NCBI GenBank assembly: GCA_023450615.1
Contig: JAEXGT010000071.1
Location: 1-39,599, forward strand
DNA length: 39,599 nucleotides
Source: Pseudomonadota bacterium
GTDB taxonomy: Bacteria; Pseudomonadota; Alphaproteobacteria; Rhizobiales; Beijerinckiaceae
Reading direction: 5' to 3'
Position numbers and translations under genes: made by a program. A model generated the notes under the pieces. It was not told where the DNA came from, did no database searches, and saw only the letters and a program-made list of their open reading frames with translations. Positions within the stretch are counted from its first letter, which is position 1, and each line of letters opens with the position of its first letter. Shown here piece by piece: positions 24,629-33,615 of the stretch.

Positions 24629-25561
24629 ATGATCACCGTCTTTGGATCGATCAACATGGATCTCGTCGCACGGGTGCCGAAGATCGCCCGGGCCGGGGAA
24701 ACCGTTCTGTCCCGCCGCGCGGACAGCTTCTTCGGCGGCAAGGGGGCCAATCAGGCGGTTGCCGCTGCTCGCGCGGCTCGTGGAAGCACGCTCAAGGTCG
24801 CCATGGCGGGAGCCGTGGGAGACGATGCCTTCGGCAAATCATGCATCGGCAATCTTCGCGACAATGGCATCGACGTGACGGCGGTGAAGGTTGTCGACGA
24901 TTCGACGGGATGCGCCTTCATCACGGTCGATGAGAATGGCGAGAATGCCATTACGGTTGCAAGCGGCGCCAATATGGAGGTGCGTGCAGCAGATGTTCCC
25001 GATGAGCTTATATCGGCAGCACCCGTGGTCGTTCTTCAGATGGAAGTGCCTCTCTCCGAGAATCTGGAAGTCGCGCGGCGGGCGAAGCGTGATGGTGCAA
25101 CGATCATCTGGAATGTTGCGCCTGCTCCTGCTATTGTGGAGCGCGATGTCATGGCTGAGATGCTTGCCGTGACCGATGTCCTCGTCGTCAACCAGCATGA
25201 AGCGATTTCGGTTGCTGCCTGCATGGGTGAGGATGCCGGAAGCGATTATCTCAGGGCTTCGTCCATTCTGGCGCGCGCCCATGGGTTGGTTTGCATCGTA
25301 ACCGCAGGATCAAAGGGCGCGTTCGCCGCCGCTCCCGACGGCACGCAACGTCACGCGGCGGCTCTCCCGGTCAAGCCGGCCGATACGACCGGCGCGGGAG
25401 ACACGTTCGTCGGTGTGCTCGCTTGCGGGCTCGCGGAGGGACGTGAGATGGCCGATGCCATGCATCGGGCCTGCATTGCGGCCTCCCTGGCCTGCCTGAC
25501 GCCCGGAGCGCAGGCGGGTATGCCTTCCCGCGATGCGCTGGAGAAGGCTCTATCCGGCTGA
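24629..25561 (+). CDS. rbsK: Ribokinase (PfkB family)
   Basis: This PfkB-family sugar kinase of 310 residues is most like ribokinase, which forms ribose-5-phosphate from ribose and ATP. It has the opening GSINMDLVARVPKIARAGET, the substrate-binding GGKGANQAVAAARA motif and the C-terminal ATP/anion-hole motif DTTGAGDTFVG with the catalytic Asp. GSKGAFAA and NVAPAPA match ribokinases better than fructokinases. ATG 24629 is chosen because GGAG lies nine bases ahead; another ATG five codons earlier is possible. Its end overlaps the AGE epimerase gene by 12 bases on the opposite strand. No rbs transporter is in view, so a nucleoside-salvage role is possible. Confidence 0.87.
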   Translation: MITVFGSINMDLVARVPKIARAGETVLSRRADSFFGGKGANQAVAAARAARGSTLKVAMAGAVGDDAFGKSCIGNLRDNGIDVTAVKVVDDSTGCAFITVDENGENAITVASGANMEVRAADVPDELISAAPVVVLQMEVPLSENLEVARRAKRDGATIIWNVAPAPAIVERDVMAEMLAVTDVLVVNQHEAISVAACMGEDAGSDYLRASSILARAHGLVCIVTAGSKGAFAAAPDGTQRHAAALPVKPADTTGAGDTFVGVLACGLAEGREMADAMHRACIAASLACLTPGAQAGMPSRDALEKALSG

Positions 25562-26809
25562 TTGCTCGCTTTGCGGAATCACGCGCGTCAGGCTTCCCGT
25601 CGCCGGGAAGAGAGGGATGAGGCAGGCTTGCAGAGCGTGGTAGAGATCCGGCTTTCCCGTGAACAACGTGCTCGCAGGCTGCAGGTCTTCCGAGAGTTCC
25701 GGATGCCAGCCGCCCTGTTCGTGATCGATCAGGAAGCGATCCGCGAAACTCCACAGGTGCCGATACCAGGTCTCGTGAAACTCGCTCGGGCAGTGCTCGC
25801 AGAGAAACGCCGCTGCGCCGATGGCCTCGGCGCAGGGCCACCATAGTTTCTGCGGCAGCCGCGGGCGGTCGTCCCAATCGAGCGCGTAGAAGAAGCCGCC
25901 TTTGTCCCGATCCCAACCGAGTTCGATGGATTGCCGGAACAGCTCGCAGGATGCCGCTGGCATCCAATCGTGCCGCTTGCCGCCGAGGGCCCAGAGCTGA
26001 AGCAGGAGACGCGACCATTCCAGCCAGTGCCCAGGCGTCGTGCCGTAGGGACGGAAAACATCGTAGCCGCGGTAATCGCGGTCGAGCGTCCAATCCGCAT
26101 GGAAGTGCTCGGCCACCCGATAACCCAGCGATGCGGCATGACGGCGGATGATGAGTTCCACAATGCGTTCAGCCTTGTCGAGATAGGATCTCTCGCCGGT
26201 TGCCTCGAAGGCGGCCATCAGGGCTTCCGTCAGATGCATGTTGGAATTCTGGCCGCGATATTGACTGATCGGCGACCAGTCGCGGGCGAATTCCTCAGCG
26301 ACTGCGCCGTTCTGATCCTCCCAGAAGCGCTCTTCCAGAATCTGTGTGATGTCAGCGAGCATCTGATCGGCGAGGGGATGTCCTATGACCTTTGCGCTCG
26401 AAGCGGCAAGCAGCACGAAGGCATGTCCATAAGCCTGCTTCGTGTCGTCCTTCGGGCCGTTGTCGTCGAGAGACCAGACATAGCCGCCATGCATCGCGTC
26501 GCGGTGTCCGCCCCAAAGATAATTCATGCCGTGATCGACGATAGCATCGCATCCGGGGCGCCCGAGAAGGACGCCGATGGAGAAGCAATGCACCATCCGC
26601 GTAGTGTTGTGGATCTGCCGGATCGCATGATCACCGCCGTGCGGGCGACCTTGGTCGTCGAGATCGAAGAACCCACCGGCGGGATTGATGATGTTGTGCT
26701 GAAAGAACCCGAATAGACTGTCGGCCTGCCCGCTGAGCCAACGTCGATGATAAGGGCGCACTTTCCAACTCGGTCCCGTTGCAGGAAGATTGGGAAGGGG
26801 CATCTGCAT
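25550..26809 (-). CDS. AGE family epimerase/isomerase (possible mannose isomerase)
   Basis: This 419-residue (alpha/alpha)6-barrel protein belongs to the N-acylglucosamine 2-epimerase family. Members interconvert mannose/fructose, cellobiose/glucosylmannose or GlcNAc/ManNAc. Motifs that fit are RMVHCFSIG, NSNMHLTEALMAAFEAT, TTPGHWLEWSRLLL, WWPCAEAIGAA and GGWHPEL, with catalytic-type His residues in each. Fructokinase directly upstream makes D-mannose isomerase (yielding fructose) the best guess. ATG 26809 is chosen because CAGGAGA sits just ahead; a start nine codons earlier would overlap the fructokinase gene. It is the third gene of xylB-frk-AGE, 19 bases after frk. Confidence 0.87.
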   Translation of the reverse strand: MQMPLPNLPATGPSWKVRPYHRRWLSGQADSLFGFFQHNIINPAGGFFDLDDQGRPHGGDHAIRQIHNTTRMVHCFSIGVLLGRPGCDAIVDHGMNYLWGGHRDAMHGGYVWSLDDNGPKDDTKQAYGHAFVLLAASSAKVIGHPLADQMLADITQILEERFWEDQNGAVAEEFARDWSPISQYRGQNSNMHLTEALMAAFEATGERSYLDKAERIVELIIRRHAASLGYRVAEHFHADWTLDRDYRGYDVFRPYGTTPGHWLEWSRLLLQLWALGGKRHDWMPAASCELFRQSIELGWDRDKGGFFYALDWDDRPRLPQKLWWPCAEAIGAAAFLCEHCPSEFHETWYRHLWSFADRFLIDHEQGGWHPELSEDLQPASTLFTGKPDLYHALQACLIPLFPATGSLTRVIPQSEQSAG

Positions 26810-26828
26810 GTCTGTCTCCTGCTTGCCT

Positions 26829-27779
26829 TTAAACATGCTCGGCCATGAAGCGGATCACTTCGTCCCATGTCGGCGGATTGGCGCCGCGTCGGGTGCAGAC
26901 GATGGCCGCCGCTGCCGCGGCGAAGTCGAGCGCTTGCGTGAGTTGGGCATCATTCATGCCGTCGACATCCGATGGGTTCAGCAAGCCGTTCGCATCGAGC
27001 CATGCGAGGAATCCTGCATGGAACGTGTCGCCCGCTCCCACCGTATCGACCACGTTCACGCGAGGCGCGGGACGTTCGATCATGGACGAGCGGGAAACGG
27101 CTAACGGGCCTTGCGCCCCGCGCGTGACGATGACGAGCTTGGGGCCTCGTTGAAGCCAGGCCTGTGCGGCAGCAAGGAGATCCCGGTTCGGGTAGAGCAG
27201 GTGAATATCCTCGTCGCTCGCTTTGACGATATCGGCATGGGAGAGAAGCCGTTCGAAACGTTCCCGGTAGATCGCCAGATCACCGACGACGCGGGGGCGC
27301 ACGTTCGGGTCGAGCGAGATGACCCGTGCTCCGGCTTCGCGGCGGAGCAGGGTTTCGATGGCGCTGCCGATGGGCTCGACCCCAAGCGCGTAGGAGCCTG
27401 CCGCAATAGCCTTGATGTCGGAGGGGAGGGACGGTGGCAATGCCTCGGGCGTGAGGGCACGGTCCGCGCTGTCCGGTGCATAGAAGGAATATTGCGGCTC
27501 TCCCGAGGCGCCGGTTGCCACCACGCTGAGCGTCGTGGGATTCGGACAGCGTTGCAGATAGGATGCGCTGACCTGGGCATCAGCCAGCTTGCCTGCGAGA
27601 AAGACGCCGAATGCATCTTCCGACAGAGTAGAGAGGAAGGCCGCAGAGCGCCCGAGGCGACCGACGCCGATAGCCACATTGAACGGCGATCCGCCAGCCA
27701 CGGCCTCGGCAGAAAGTCCTGTCGGAGAGGGCGCTCCGATAAACAAGTCGATCAGAGCTTCGCCGCAGACCAGGATCAT
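26829..27779 (-). CDS. frk: Fructokinase (PfkB family)
   Basis: This carbohydrate kinase of 316 residues is of the fructokinase type, making fructose-6-phosphate. It shows ILVCGEALIDLF, the GGSPFNVAIGVGRLG substrate motif typical of fructokinases (GSPxNVA), LDPNVRP, KASDEDIHLLYP and the catalytic NVVDTVGAGDTFHAGFL motif with the base Asp. ATG 27779 is preceded by GGGGGAA seven bases away; an ATG five codons earlier is less well placed. It lies 159 bases after xylB and is followed closely by the AGE isomerase gene. Confidence 0.87.
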   Translation of the reverse strand: MILVCGEALIDLFIGAPSPTGLSAEAVAGGSPFNVAIGVGRLGRSAAFLSTLSEDAFGVFLAGKLADAQVSASYLQRCPNPTTLSVVATGASGEPQYSFYAPDSADRALTPEALPPSLPSDIKAIAAGSYALGVEPIGSAIETLLRREAGARVISLDPNVRPRVVGDLAIYRERFERLLSHADIVKASDEDIHLLYPNRDLLAAAQAWLQRGPKLVIVTRGAQGPLAVSRSSMIERPAPRVNVVDTVGAGDTFHAGFLAWLDANGLLNPSDVDGMNDAQLTQALDFAAAAAAIVCTRRGANPPTWDEVIRFMAEHV

Positions 27780-27938
27780 TCTTGTTTCCCCCATATGGAA
27801 TCGGCGCCGAGGCTTCGGCACCGCAGGTTCGGGCAGGAAGGGCTCAGGTCCAGCATCAACGTCACAACCCTCACTGGGTTCTTAACATTCATGGCCTTGT
27901 CCCCAACTGACGGCGCATCAAGCCGCATTTGCCCGCCT

Positions 27939-29417
27939 CTATCCTTCCGAGCCATGCGCGAACTCAGGTCTGAGGGCGCGGTAAAGGCGGCGGAAGCTCT
28001 CGATGCGTGGGCCATACAATTCTACCAAGCGGCGTTCGGGCTCTATCGTCTCGAGTACTTCGGGCAGTGTGCATATGGCCTCGGGAGCCTCTCCGGTCGC
28101 CGCCAACCGCGCCAAGCGAGCGGCCCCGAAAGCAGGTCCCTTGTCGCTGCCTTTGTAGCGGACGAGCGGGATATTCAGAGCATTGGCGAGAATGCGGGCC
28201 CAGAAGGCGCTTCGGGAGCCGCCTCCGATCAGGGCTGCTTGAGAGAGTTGTGTACCGGCTTGTTCCAGGCATGCCTTGGCATCGCAGAACGTAAAGGCGA
28301 CACCTTCCAAAACCGCTTGAACCAGATCGGCCTGCTGCGTCTCCGGAGAGAGCCCGAAGAAGACGCCGCGGGCATGGGGATCGTTGTGAGGCGTCCGCTC
28401 TCCGGCGAGATACGGAAGGAAGAGAAGAGCGGAAGGCTCCCGATAGGCTTCCTCTGCTTGGCGCAGGAGATCGGCGATATCGGCCTTGAGCAGTCCGGCG
28501 AGCCAAGCCAGACAACTGGCCCCGTTCAGCATGGCCGCCATCTGGAACCAGCGATCCGGAAGAGCGTGACAGAAAGAATGGACCAGTGCTTCCGGCGCGG
28601 GCATGAAATGACGCGTGGTGACGAAGAGTTGTCCTGACGTGCCGAGAGAGATGAAGGCGGCTCCATCCTCGATGGCCCCTAACCCCACAGCCCCGGCAGC
28701 GGCATCTCCGGCGCCGCCAGCGACGACGATGCCGCTTGGCAGCCCCCATTCCGCGGCGATCCCGGGATGGAGCGTTCCAGAGGGTGCGGAGCCCTCGATG
28801 AGGTCCGGCATATGGGTGCGATCGAGGCCTGTTGCGGCGAGAGCGTCATCGGACCAATCGCGCGCGGCCTCGTCGAGCCACCAAGTTCCGGCGGCATCCG
28901 ACATCTCGGTTACTTTGGCGCCGGTGAGCTTCAGGCGAATGTAGTCCTTCGGCAGGAGAACCTTTCGCACAGCGCGGAATGTCTCCGGCTCGTGGCGTGC
29001 AAGCCAGAGAAGCTTCGGGGCCGTGAAGCCGGGCATCGGGATCACGCCCATGGTTCGTGCCAGATCCGGCCGCTGCCTTCCGAGGTCTTCCGCCTCCTGG
29101 AAGGAACGCCCATCGTTCCAGAGAATGGCAGGCCGCAGGGGCTTGTCGTGCGCATCGAGCAGGACCGCTCCGTGCATCTGCCCCGAGAGCCCGATGCCCC
29201 GGATGTCGGCGAAGGCCCCCGGCGCATGGCTGCGCAATTGATCCACCGCCGCCTGGACCGCCAGCCACCAGCTCTCGGGATCCTGCTCGGACCAGAGATT
29301 GCGGGGTCGGGAGACCTGCAGCGGGGAATCCGCTTCCGCTATAGTCAGTTGCCGCTCATCGACTATGAGCGCTTTGACTGCCGAAGTCCCGACATCGATA
29401 CCGAGATAGTGAGCCAT
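27939..29417 (-). CDS. xylB: Xylulokinase
   Basis: XylB phosphorylates D-xylulose to xylulose-5-phosphate for the pentose phosphate pathway. The 492-residue FGGY kinase opens with LGIDVGTSAVKALIVDE. It contains the xylulokinase hallmark GIGLSGQMHGAVLLD, an ILWNDGRS loop, TVxxPGFTAPKLLWL-like sequence (MPGFTAPKLLWLARHEP), GGAGDAAAGAVG with the catalytic Asp, and LIGGGSRSAFWARILAN near the end. Length is normal. It is the first gene of the minus-strand sugar run. No xylose isomerase, polyol dehydrogenase or transporter is inside the window, so the pentulose source (xylose, xylitol or arabinitol) is open. Confidence 0.94.
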   Translation of the reverse strand: MAHYLGIDVGTSAVKALIVDERQLTIAEADSPLQVSRPRNLWSEQDPESWWLAVQAAVDQLRSHAPGAFADIRGIGLSGQMHGAVLLDAHDKPLRPAILWNDGRSFQEAEDLGRQRPDLARTMGVIPMPGFTAPKLLWLARHEPETFRAVRKVLLPKDYIRLKLTGAKVTEMSDAAGTWWLDEAARDWSDDALAATGLDRTHMPDLIEGSAPSGTLHPGIAAEWGLPSGIVVAGGAGDAAAGAVGLGAIEDGAAFISLGTSGQLFVTTRHFMPAPEALVHSFCHALPDRWFQMAAMLNGASCLAWLAGLLKADIADLLRQAEEAYREPSALLFLPYLAGERTPHNDPHARGVFFGLSPETQQADLVQAVLEGVAFTFCDAKACLEQAGTQLSQAALIGGGSRSAFWARILANALNIPLVRYKGSDKGPAFGAARLARLAATGEAPEAICTLPEVLETIEPERRLVELYGPRIESFRRLYRALRPEFAHGSEG

Positions 29418-29607
29418 GCCATGCTCCGATAAGGGCTACCGAGGTATAAATGATGCAGGAGAGGTTGGCGACAATCTCGCAACCCTCAAGTTCGACAGGC
29501 GCGGGGAGAGGCATGCGGGCGCCAGCTTCGCACAAGCACGATCCTTTACCTGGGAAGCCTGTGAGCAATGACTGCTTGCAACAGAGGATAAGAACACGGG
29601 AAGAGCA

Positions 29608-29898
29608 ATGATTGCCCATGTCCCCACAGGCACCGGTTCGGTTGCCAGCGACAAAGAGTTTTACGCGCGCTTCGTCGACCTCCGGGTAAGGCTCAAGGCC
29701 CAAGGCGCCGAGATCGTTTCCGTGCACCACGCCAATCATTGGGTGGATGTCGATTGGCTCCCTCGGGGCGCAGACCAAGACGCGGAGCCGACCCGCTCCA
29801 CGATCTTCCGGCTGGTGTCGGAGCCTGATGGCGATAAGATGAGCGACCTTCTGTTCATGCCGGGCGCAAGGGCAGATGCGATGAGGCTCGCGGCCTGA
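29608..29898 (+). CDS. Small conserved-looking hypothetical protein
   Basis: This predicted soluble protein has 96 residues; I recognise no family. It is acidic, has no membrane span or signal peptide, and contains a central FVDLRVRLKAQGAEIVSVHH segment and WVDVDWLPRGAD. A GGAAGA ribosome-binding site seven bases ahead of the ATG and GC-rich third positions support it as a real gene. It stands alone between the divergent xylB and the convergent PAS kinase gene, 190 bases from xylB. Confidence 0.6.
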   Translation: MIAHVPTGTGSVASDKEFYARFVDLRVRLKAQGAEIVSVHHANHWVDVDWLPRGADQDAEPTRSTIFRLVSEPDGDKMSDLLFMPGARADAMRLAA

Positions 29899-29949
29899 TC
29901 GGTCCAGGTCCGCAGTACCATCCTGTCCGCGATGGACGGCGCAAAGCCC

Positions 29950-32900
29950 TCAGGCTTCAGGAGAGGCGACCTCTTCGATGTCGACGTGCCTGAGGGTAAA
30001 ATGAAAAGTCGTTCCTTCGCCCGGAACGGAATCTACCCAGATCTTTCCGCCGTGAGATTCCACGATCGTCCTGCAAATCGAGAGGCCGACGCCCATGCCG
30101 CTTGCCTTTGTGGTGGTGAAGGGCGTGAATAGCTTGGCCAAGACTTCACGCGGGATGCCCGAGCCATTGTCCTTCACGCTGATCTGAACCATCGTGCCGT
30201 CCTGCACAACGCGGGCCATAATGGTCAGGAAGCGATCATCGATCCCATGCATCGCTTCGACGGCATTGCGCAGGAGGTTTATCAGCACCTGCTGGATCTG
30301 GACACGGTTGACGATGACCTGCAGACTTTCCGGCGGAAAATCGAAATCAACCTGAACGCCCTTTTCCTTGGCGCCGACGAGCCCGAGTGCGCTTGCTTCC
30401 TCGACGAGCCGTTGAAGCTCCTCGACGCGATGCTCGCTTTCACCGCGGGCGACGAACTCTCTCAGTTGACGGATGACCTCGCCGGCACGGAGCGCCTCTT
30501 CCGCAGCCTCGTCGACGGCGAGCCGAAGCGTGCTGACCTCGGGGCCTTCCATGCGGTCGAGGATCAGGCCGCATCCCTTGAGATAGCTGGCAATCGCCGT
30601 CAGGGGCTGATTGATCTCATGCGCCAACGTGGAGCCCATTTCGCCCATGGCGGTCAGGCGCGACATGTAGGCGAGCTCGGACTGCAATTCCTGCATACGC
30701 GTTTCGGTATGCTGGCGTTCGGTGAGATCGCGAATGAACGCAGTGAAGTAGCGTTCACCTTCCCATTCCATTTCGCCGACCTGCACTTCCATGGGGAACG
30801 TGCTGCCGTCCTTCCGCTGAGCCGTGGCCACGCGCCCGGTGCCGATGATGCGGCGCTCGCCGGAGATGCGATAGCGGCTGATATAGGCGTCATGCTGCTC
30901 GCGGTAGGACAGGGGCATCAGGAACTTCACGTTCGTGCCGATCACCTCCTCGGGCTTGTAGCCGAAGATATGCTCTGCCGTGGCGCTGAACGATCTGATG
31001 ATGCCTCTTTCATCCGAGACGATCATTGCGTCGGGAACGGTCTCGAGGATGGAGCGCAGATGCGCCTCGCTGCGGCTCAACTGCTCCTTGCTCGTCTTGA
31101 TGTCGATCTCGGCCAGCTTGCGTGCGGTAATGTCCTGGGCTGTGCCGACCCTGCGGATGGGTTTCCCGTCATCATCCAGAACGGTCCGGCCCGTTACAGT
31201 AATCCAGCGCTCTTCACCGGTATCGGCGCGGAAGATGCGAAGCGTTTCCGAATAGGTTAGGTCGCCCTCGCTCAGGTCGGTCTGGAATTTGCTTCGAATT
31301 CTCTCGCGGTCATCAGGATGAATGAGTGAGAGAAGAGAGGTTTTATATAGTTTTTCTCCCGGCCTCATGCCGAAAAGCTGATAGACTTCCGGTGACCATT
31401 GATGCTGAGCGGTAAGGATGTTGAAGTCCCAAATGCCCAATCCTGTCGTCTCGACGGCAAGGCGCAGGCGCTCTTCGCTGTCACGCAGCTTGTCCTCGGC
31501 CGCTCGGCGGTCATGAATGTCGGAGATCGTGCCGGCCCATTCCTGAACCTCTCCCCTCTCATTCAGCAAGGGGATCGCGCGGCAGAAAACCCAACGGTAT
31601 TCGCTGCCCGAGCCAAGCATCCGGTGAGCGATCCTTGCCGGATGCTTGTCCGCGATCGCCTCCTGCCAAGCGGCAGCCGTATGCTCGCGGTCATCGGGAT
31701 AGATGAACTCGAGCCAGCCGAGCGGCGTACCGACAGCCGGCTCACGGCCGCAGAATTCATGCCAGCCCCACCCTTCGATGTACGAGCCATCTGCATTCGA
31801 ACGCCAGCCTATTGCTGTGCTGGTTTCGATCAAGGCACGATAACGCTGCTCGCTCATACGCAGATGCTCGGCTGCAGCCTTCTGCTCATGAATGTCGGTG
31901 AGCGTGCCTATCCACTCCTGAACCACGCCAGCCATGTCGGTGAGCGGTATGCCTGTCACAAGCACCCAACGATGGTCACCATTCGGGAGTACCATCCGGC
32001 ACTCGGTCGTCCCAAGCTCTTGCGATTGGACGATGTTCTTCCAGGACTCGGCGACACGCGGCCGGTCGTCGGAATGTACGGCGTCGAGCCAGCCGCTCCC
32101 CTGGGATTCAGCTAGCGATTGACCTGTGAATTCCTGCCATCCGTGACTTTCGATGAGACCACCGGCATTGTCTGCCCGCCAAACGATGGCCGTGCTGGCT
32201 TCCACCAGCGCGCGGTACCGATCGTTCTTGCGGCGGAGATCCTGCTCTGCCTCTCTGAACTCACTGATATCGCGTGCGATCGCCAGAAATGCTTCCGGCT
32301 GCTTACTGGAGCTCATGATGGGAGTGATTGTGATATCCCACCACGTCGGATCGCCTAGCAGGGGCGATCCGCGGCCTTGAAAACGCCCAGGGTTGCCTGC
32401 TCGCGCACTCTCAAGAGCCGCACGCGCATTGTCGTAATCTGCGCCTGTCCATAGGCTGAGCCAAGTTTGGCCCTCGATTTCGGATATCTCGTCTCTTTCG
32501 ACAGGCTCGCTGTAACGATTCATGAAACGCAGATGACCGCCCAGATCGATGATCATGATAAGACCATCGAAGCTCGACAAGAGCCGATTGGCGAATTCTC
32601 CGCTTTTCGAGAAGATGCTCTCGGCTTCTCTCAAGGCCGTAACGTCGATGCTTGCTCCAATCCAGCGGTCGATCTCCCCATACTCGTTTCGCAGGGGGAG
32701 AGAATGGGACGAGACGCGCCGATAGGTGCCTGAGCGATGCCAAAGGCGGTATCTCAGCTCATGTGATGCGTCAGGCTCAGTTGTGTGAGCTCCCCTATCA
32801 TTCTGATGGGGAGATTGTGCATGCTCCTGGAAGTCGCTGGAGAAGCTCCCCTGGCGTGCGCTCAGCTTCTGAAATTTCAACTCGCGTGCCGCGGAGCGGC

Positions 32901-33372
32901 CAAGCGCCCGGATAGACTGCGCCTGCTTTTCTGAGAGCGCTTCCGGATGAGGGAGGCTGTCGAAGACACAGAGGGAGCCAAGGATGGTGCCATTCCCACC
33001 CAGGATGGGGACAGACGCATAAAAGCGCAGGTATGGCTCGCCCGAGACAAGAGGATTGTCCTTGAAGTCGGGATGCTGAGCGAGGTCGCTTATGCATGCC
33101 AAATCAGAGTTCTGAAGGGCGCGTGCGCAGATGGAGGCGTTCAGTGGAATGTCTCGGAAAGCGTTTCCGACTGCAGCCTTGAACCATTGCCGCTCATGAT
33201 CGATGAAGGTGACGGCTGCCATCGGGCATCCGCATGCATCGGCCGCCAGCTGAGCGATGTCGTAGAAAGCACTTTCGGGATTTGGATCGAGGAAATCCCC
33301 CTGATGCAGGGCCAGAATCCGTTCAGCGAGAGACGCTGAGAAGAGACCATCCTTGGTCGTTTTGAGAGGCAT
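29950..33372 (-). CDS. GAF/multi-PAS sensor histidine kinase with FixL-like haem PAS
   Basis: This soluble kinase has 1140 residues and no membrane span. Domains in order: GAF (about 31-165), a truncated PAS/PAC (203-249), four PAS domains (257-373, 383-498, 507-622, 631-752), a final PAS (768-885), HisKA (His918 in LAHEINQPLTAI) and HATPase_c (NLLRNAVEAM, DNGSGIP, TTKASGMGVGLSI). The last PAS and kinase core are strikingly FixL-like. His827 in REQHDAYISRY, Arg833 and Arg847 in IIGTGRVA fall at the same spacing as the haem ligand His200, Arg206 and Arg220 of Bradyrhizobium FixL. It is thus a probable oxygen-sensing kinase. No fixJ-type gene is adjacent. It is divergent from ftcR across a 777-bp gap. 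Confidence 0.9.
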   Translation of the reverse strand: MPLKTTKDGLFSASLAERILALHQGDFLDPNPESAFYDIAQLAADACGCPMAAVTFIDHERQWFKAAVGNAFRDIPLNASICARALQNSDLACISDLAQHPDFKDNPLVSGEPYLRFYASVPILGGNGTILGSLCVFDSLPHPEALSEKQAQSIRALGRSAARELKFQKLSARQGSFSSDFQEHAQSPHQNDRGAHTTEPDASHELRYRLWHRSGTYRRVSSHSLPLRNEYGEIDRWIGASIDVTALREAESIFSKSGEFANRLLSSFDGLIMIIDLGGHLRFMNRYSEPVERDEISEIEGQTWLSLWTGADYDNARAALESARAGNPGRFQGRGSPLLGDPTWWDITITPIMSSSKQPEAFLAIARDISEFREAEQDLRRKNDRYRALVEASTAIVWRADNAGGLIESHGWQEFTGQSLAESQGSGWLDAVHSDDRPRVAESWKNIVQSQELGTTECRMVLPNGDHRWVLVTGIPLTDMAGVVQEWIGTLTDIHEQKAAAEHLRMSEQRYRALIETSTAIGWRSNADGSYIEGWGWHEFCGREPAVGTPLGWLEFIYPDDREHTAAAWQEAIADKHPARIAHRMLGSGSEYRWVFCRAIPLLNERGEVQEWAGTISDIHDRRAAEDKLRDSEERLRLAVETTGLGIWDFNILTAQHQWSPEVYQLFGMRPGEKLYKTSLLSLIHPDDRERIRSKFQTDLSEGDLTYSETLRIFRADTGEERWITVTGRTVLDDDGKPIRRVGTAQDITARKLAEIDIKTSKEQLSRSEAHLRSILETVPDAMIVSDERGIIRSFSATAEHIFGYKPEEVIGTNVKFLMPLSYREQHDAYISRYRISGERRIIGTGRVATAQRKDGSTFPMEVQVGEMEWEGERYFTAFIRDLTERQHTETRMQELQSELAYMSRLTAMGEMGSTLAHEINQPLTAIASYLKGCGLILDRMEGPEVSTLRLAVDEAAEEALRAGEVIRQLREFVARGESEHRVEELQRLVEEASALGLVGAKEKGVQVDFDFPPESLQVIVNRVQIQQVLINLLRNAVEAMHGIDDRFLTIMARVVQDGTMVQISVKDNGSGIPREVLAKLFTPFTTTKASGMGVGLSICRTIVESHGGKIWVDSVPGEGTTFHFTLRHVDIEEVASPEA

Positions 33373-33615
33373 GGATAGGGTGGCCGAGGAGTGTTGTGGT
33401 TCTTATCAGTGTGTCTGGCCCGGCTACCAAAGAGAATAGTCTAATTCAAACTAATTGATGTTGTAGACAGGATCAGCGCATAGATGACGCATGTATCGCT
33501 ATTTCATTTCGTTAGGCGCAGGGGTGTGAGATGAAATGTTGGCGGAATATTTACTCAATTTTAAAGGCTTGGCGTCTTTGTGCATAAGCCGCTTCACCTG
33601 CTGTTCGAGATTTAA

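Noticed and set aside
27795..27938. Hairpin-like GC-rich sequence between xylB and frk as a terminator
   Set aside because: The stem is short and has no T-run. It may only be spacer, so no terminator is claimed.
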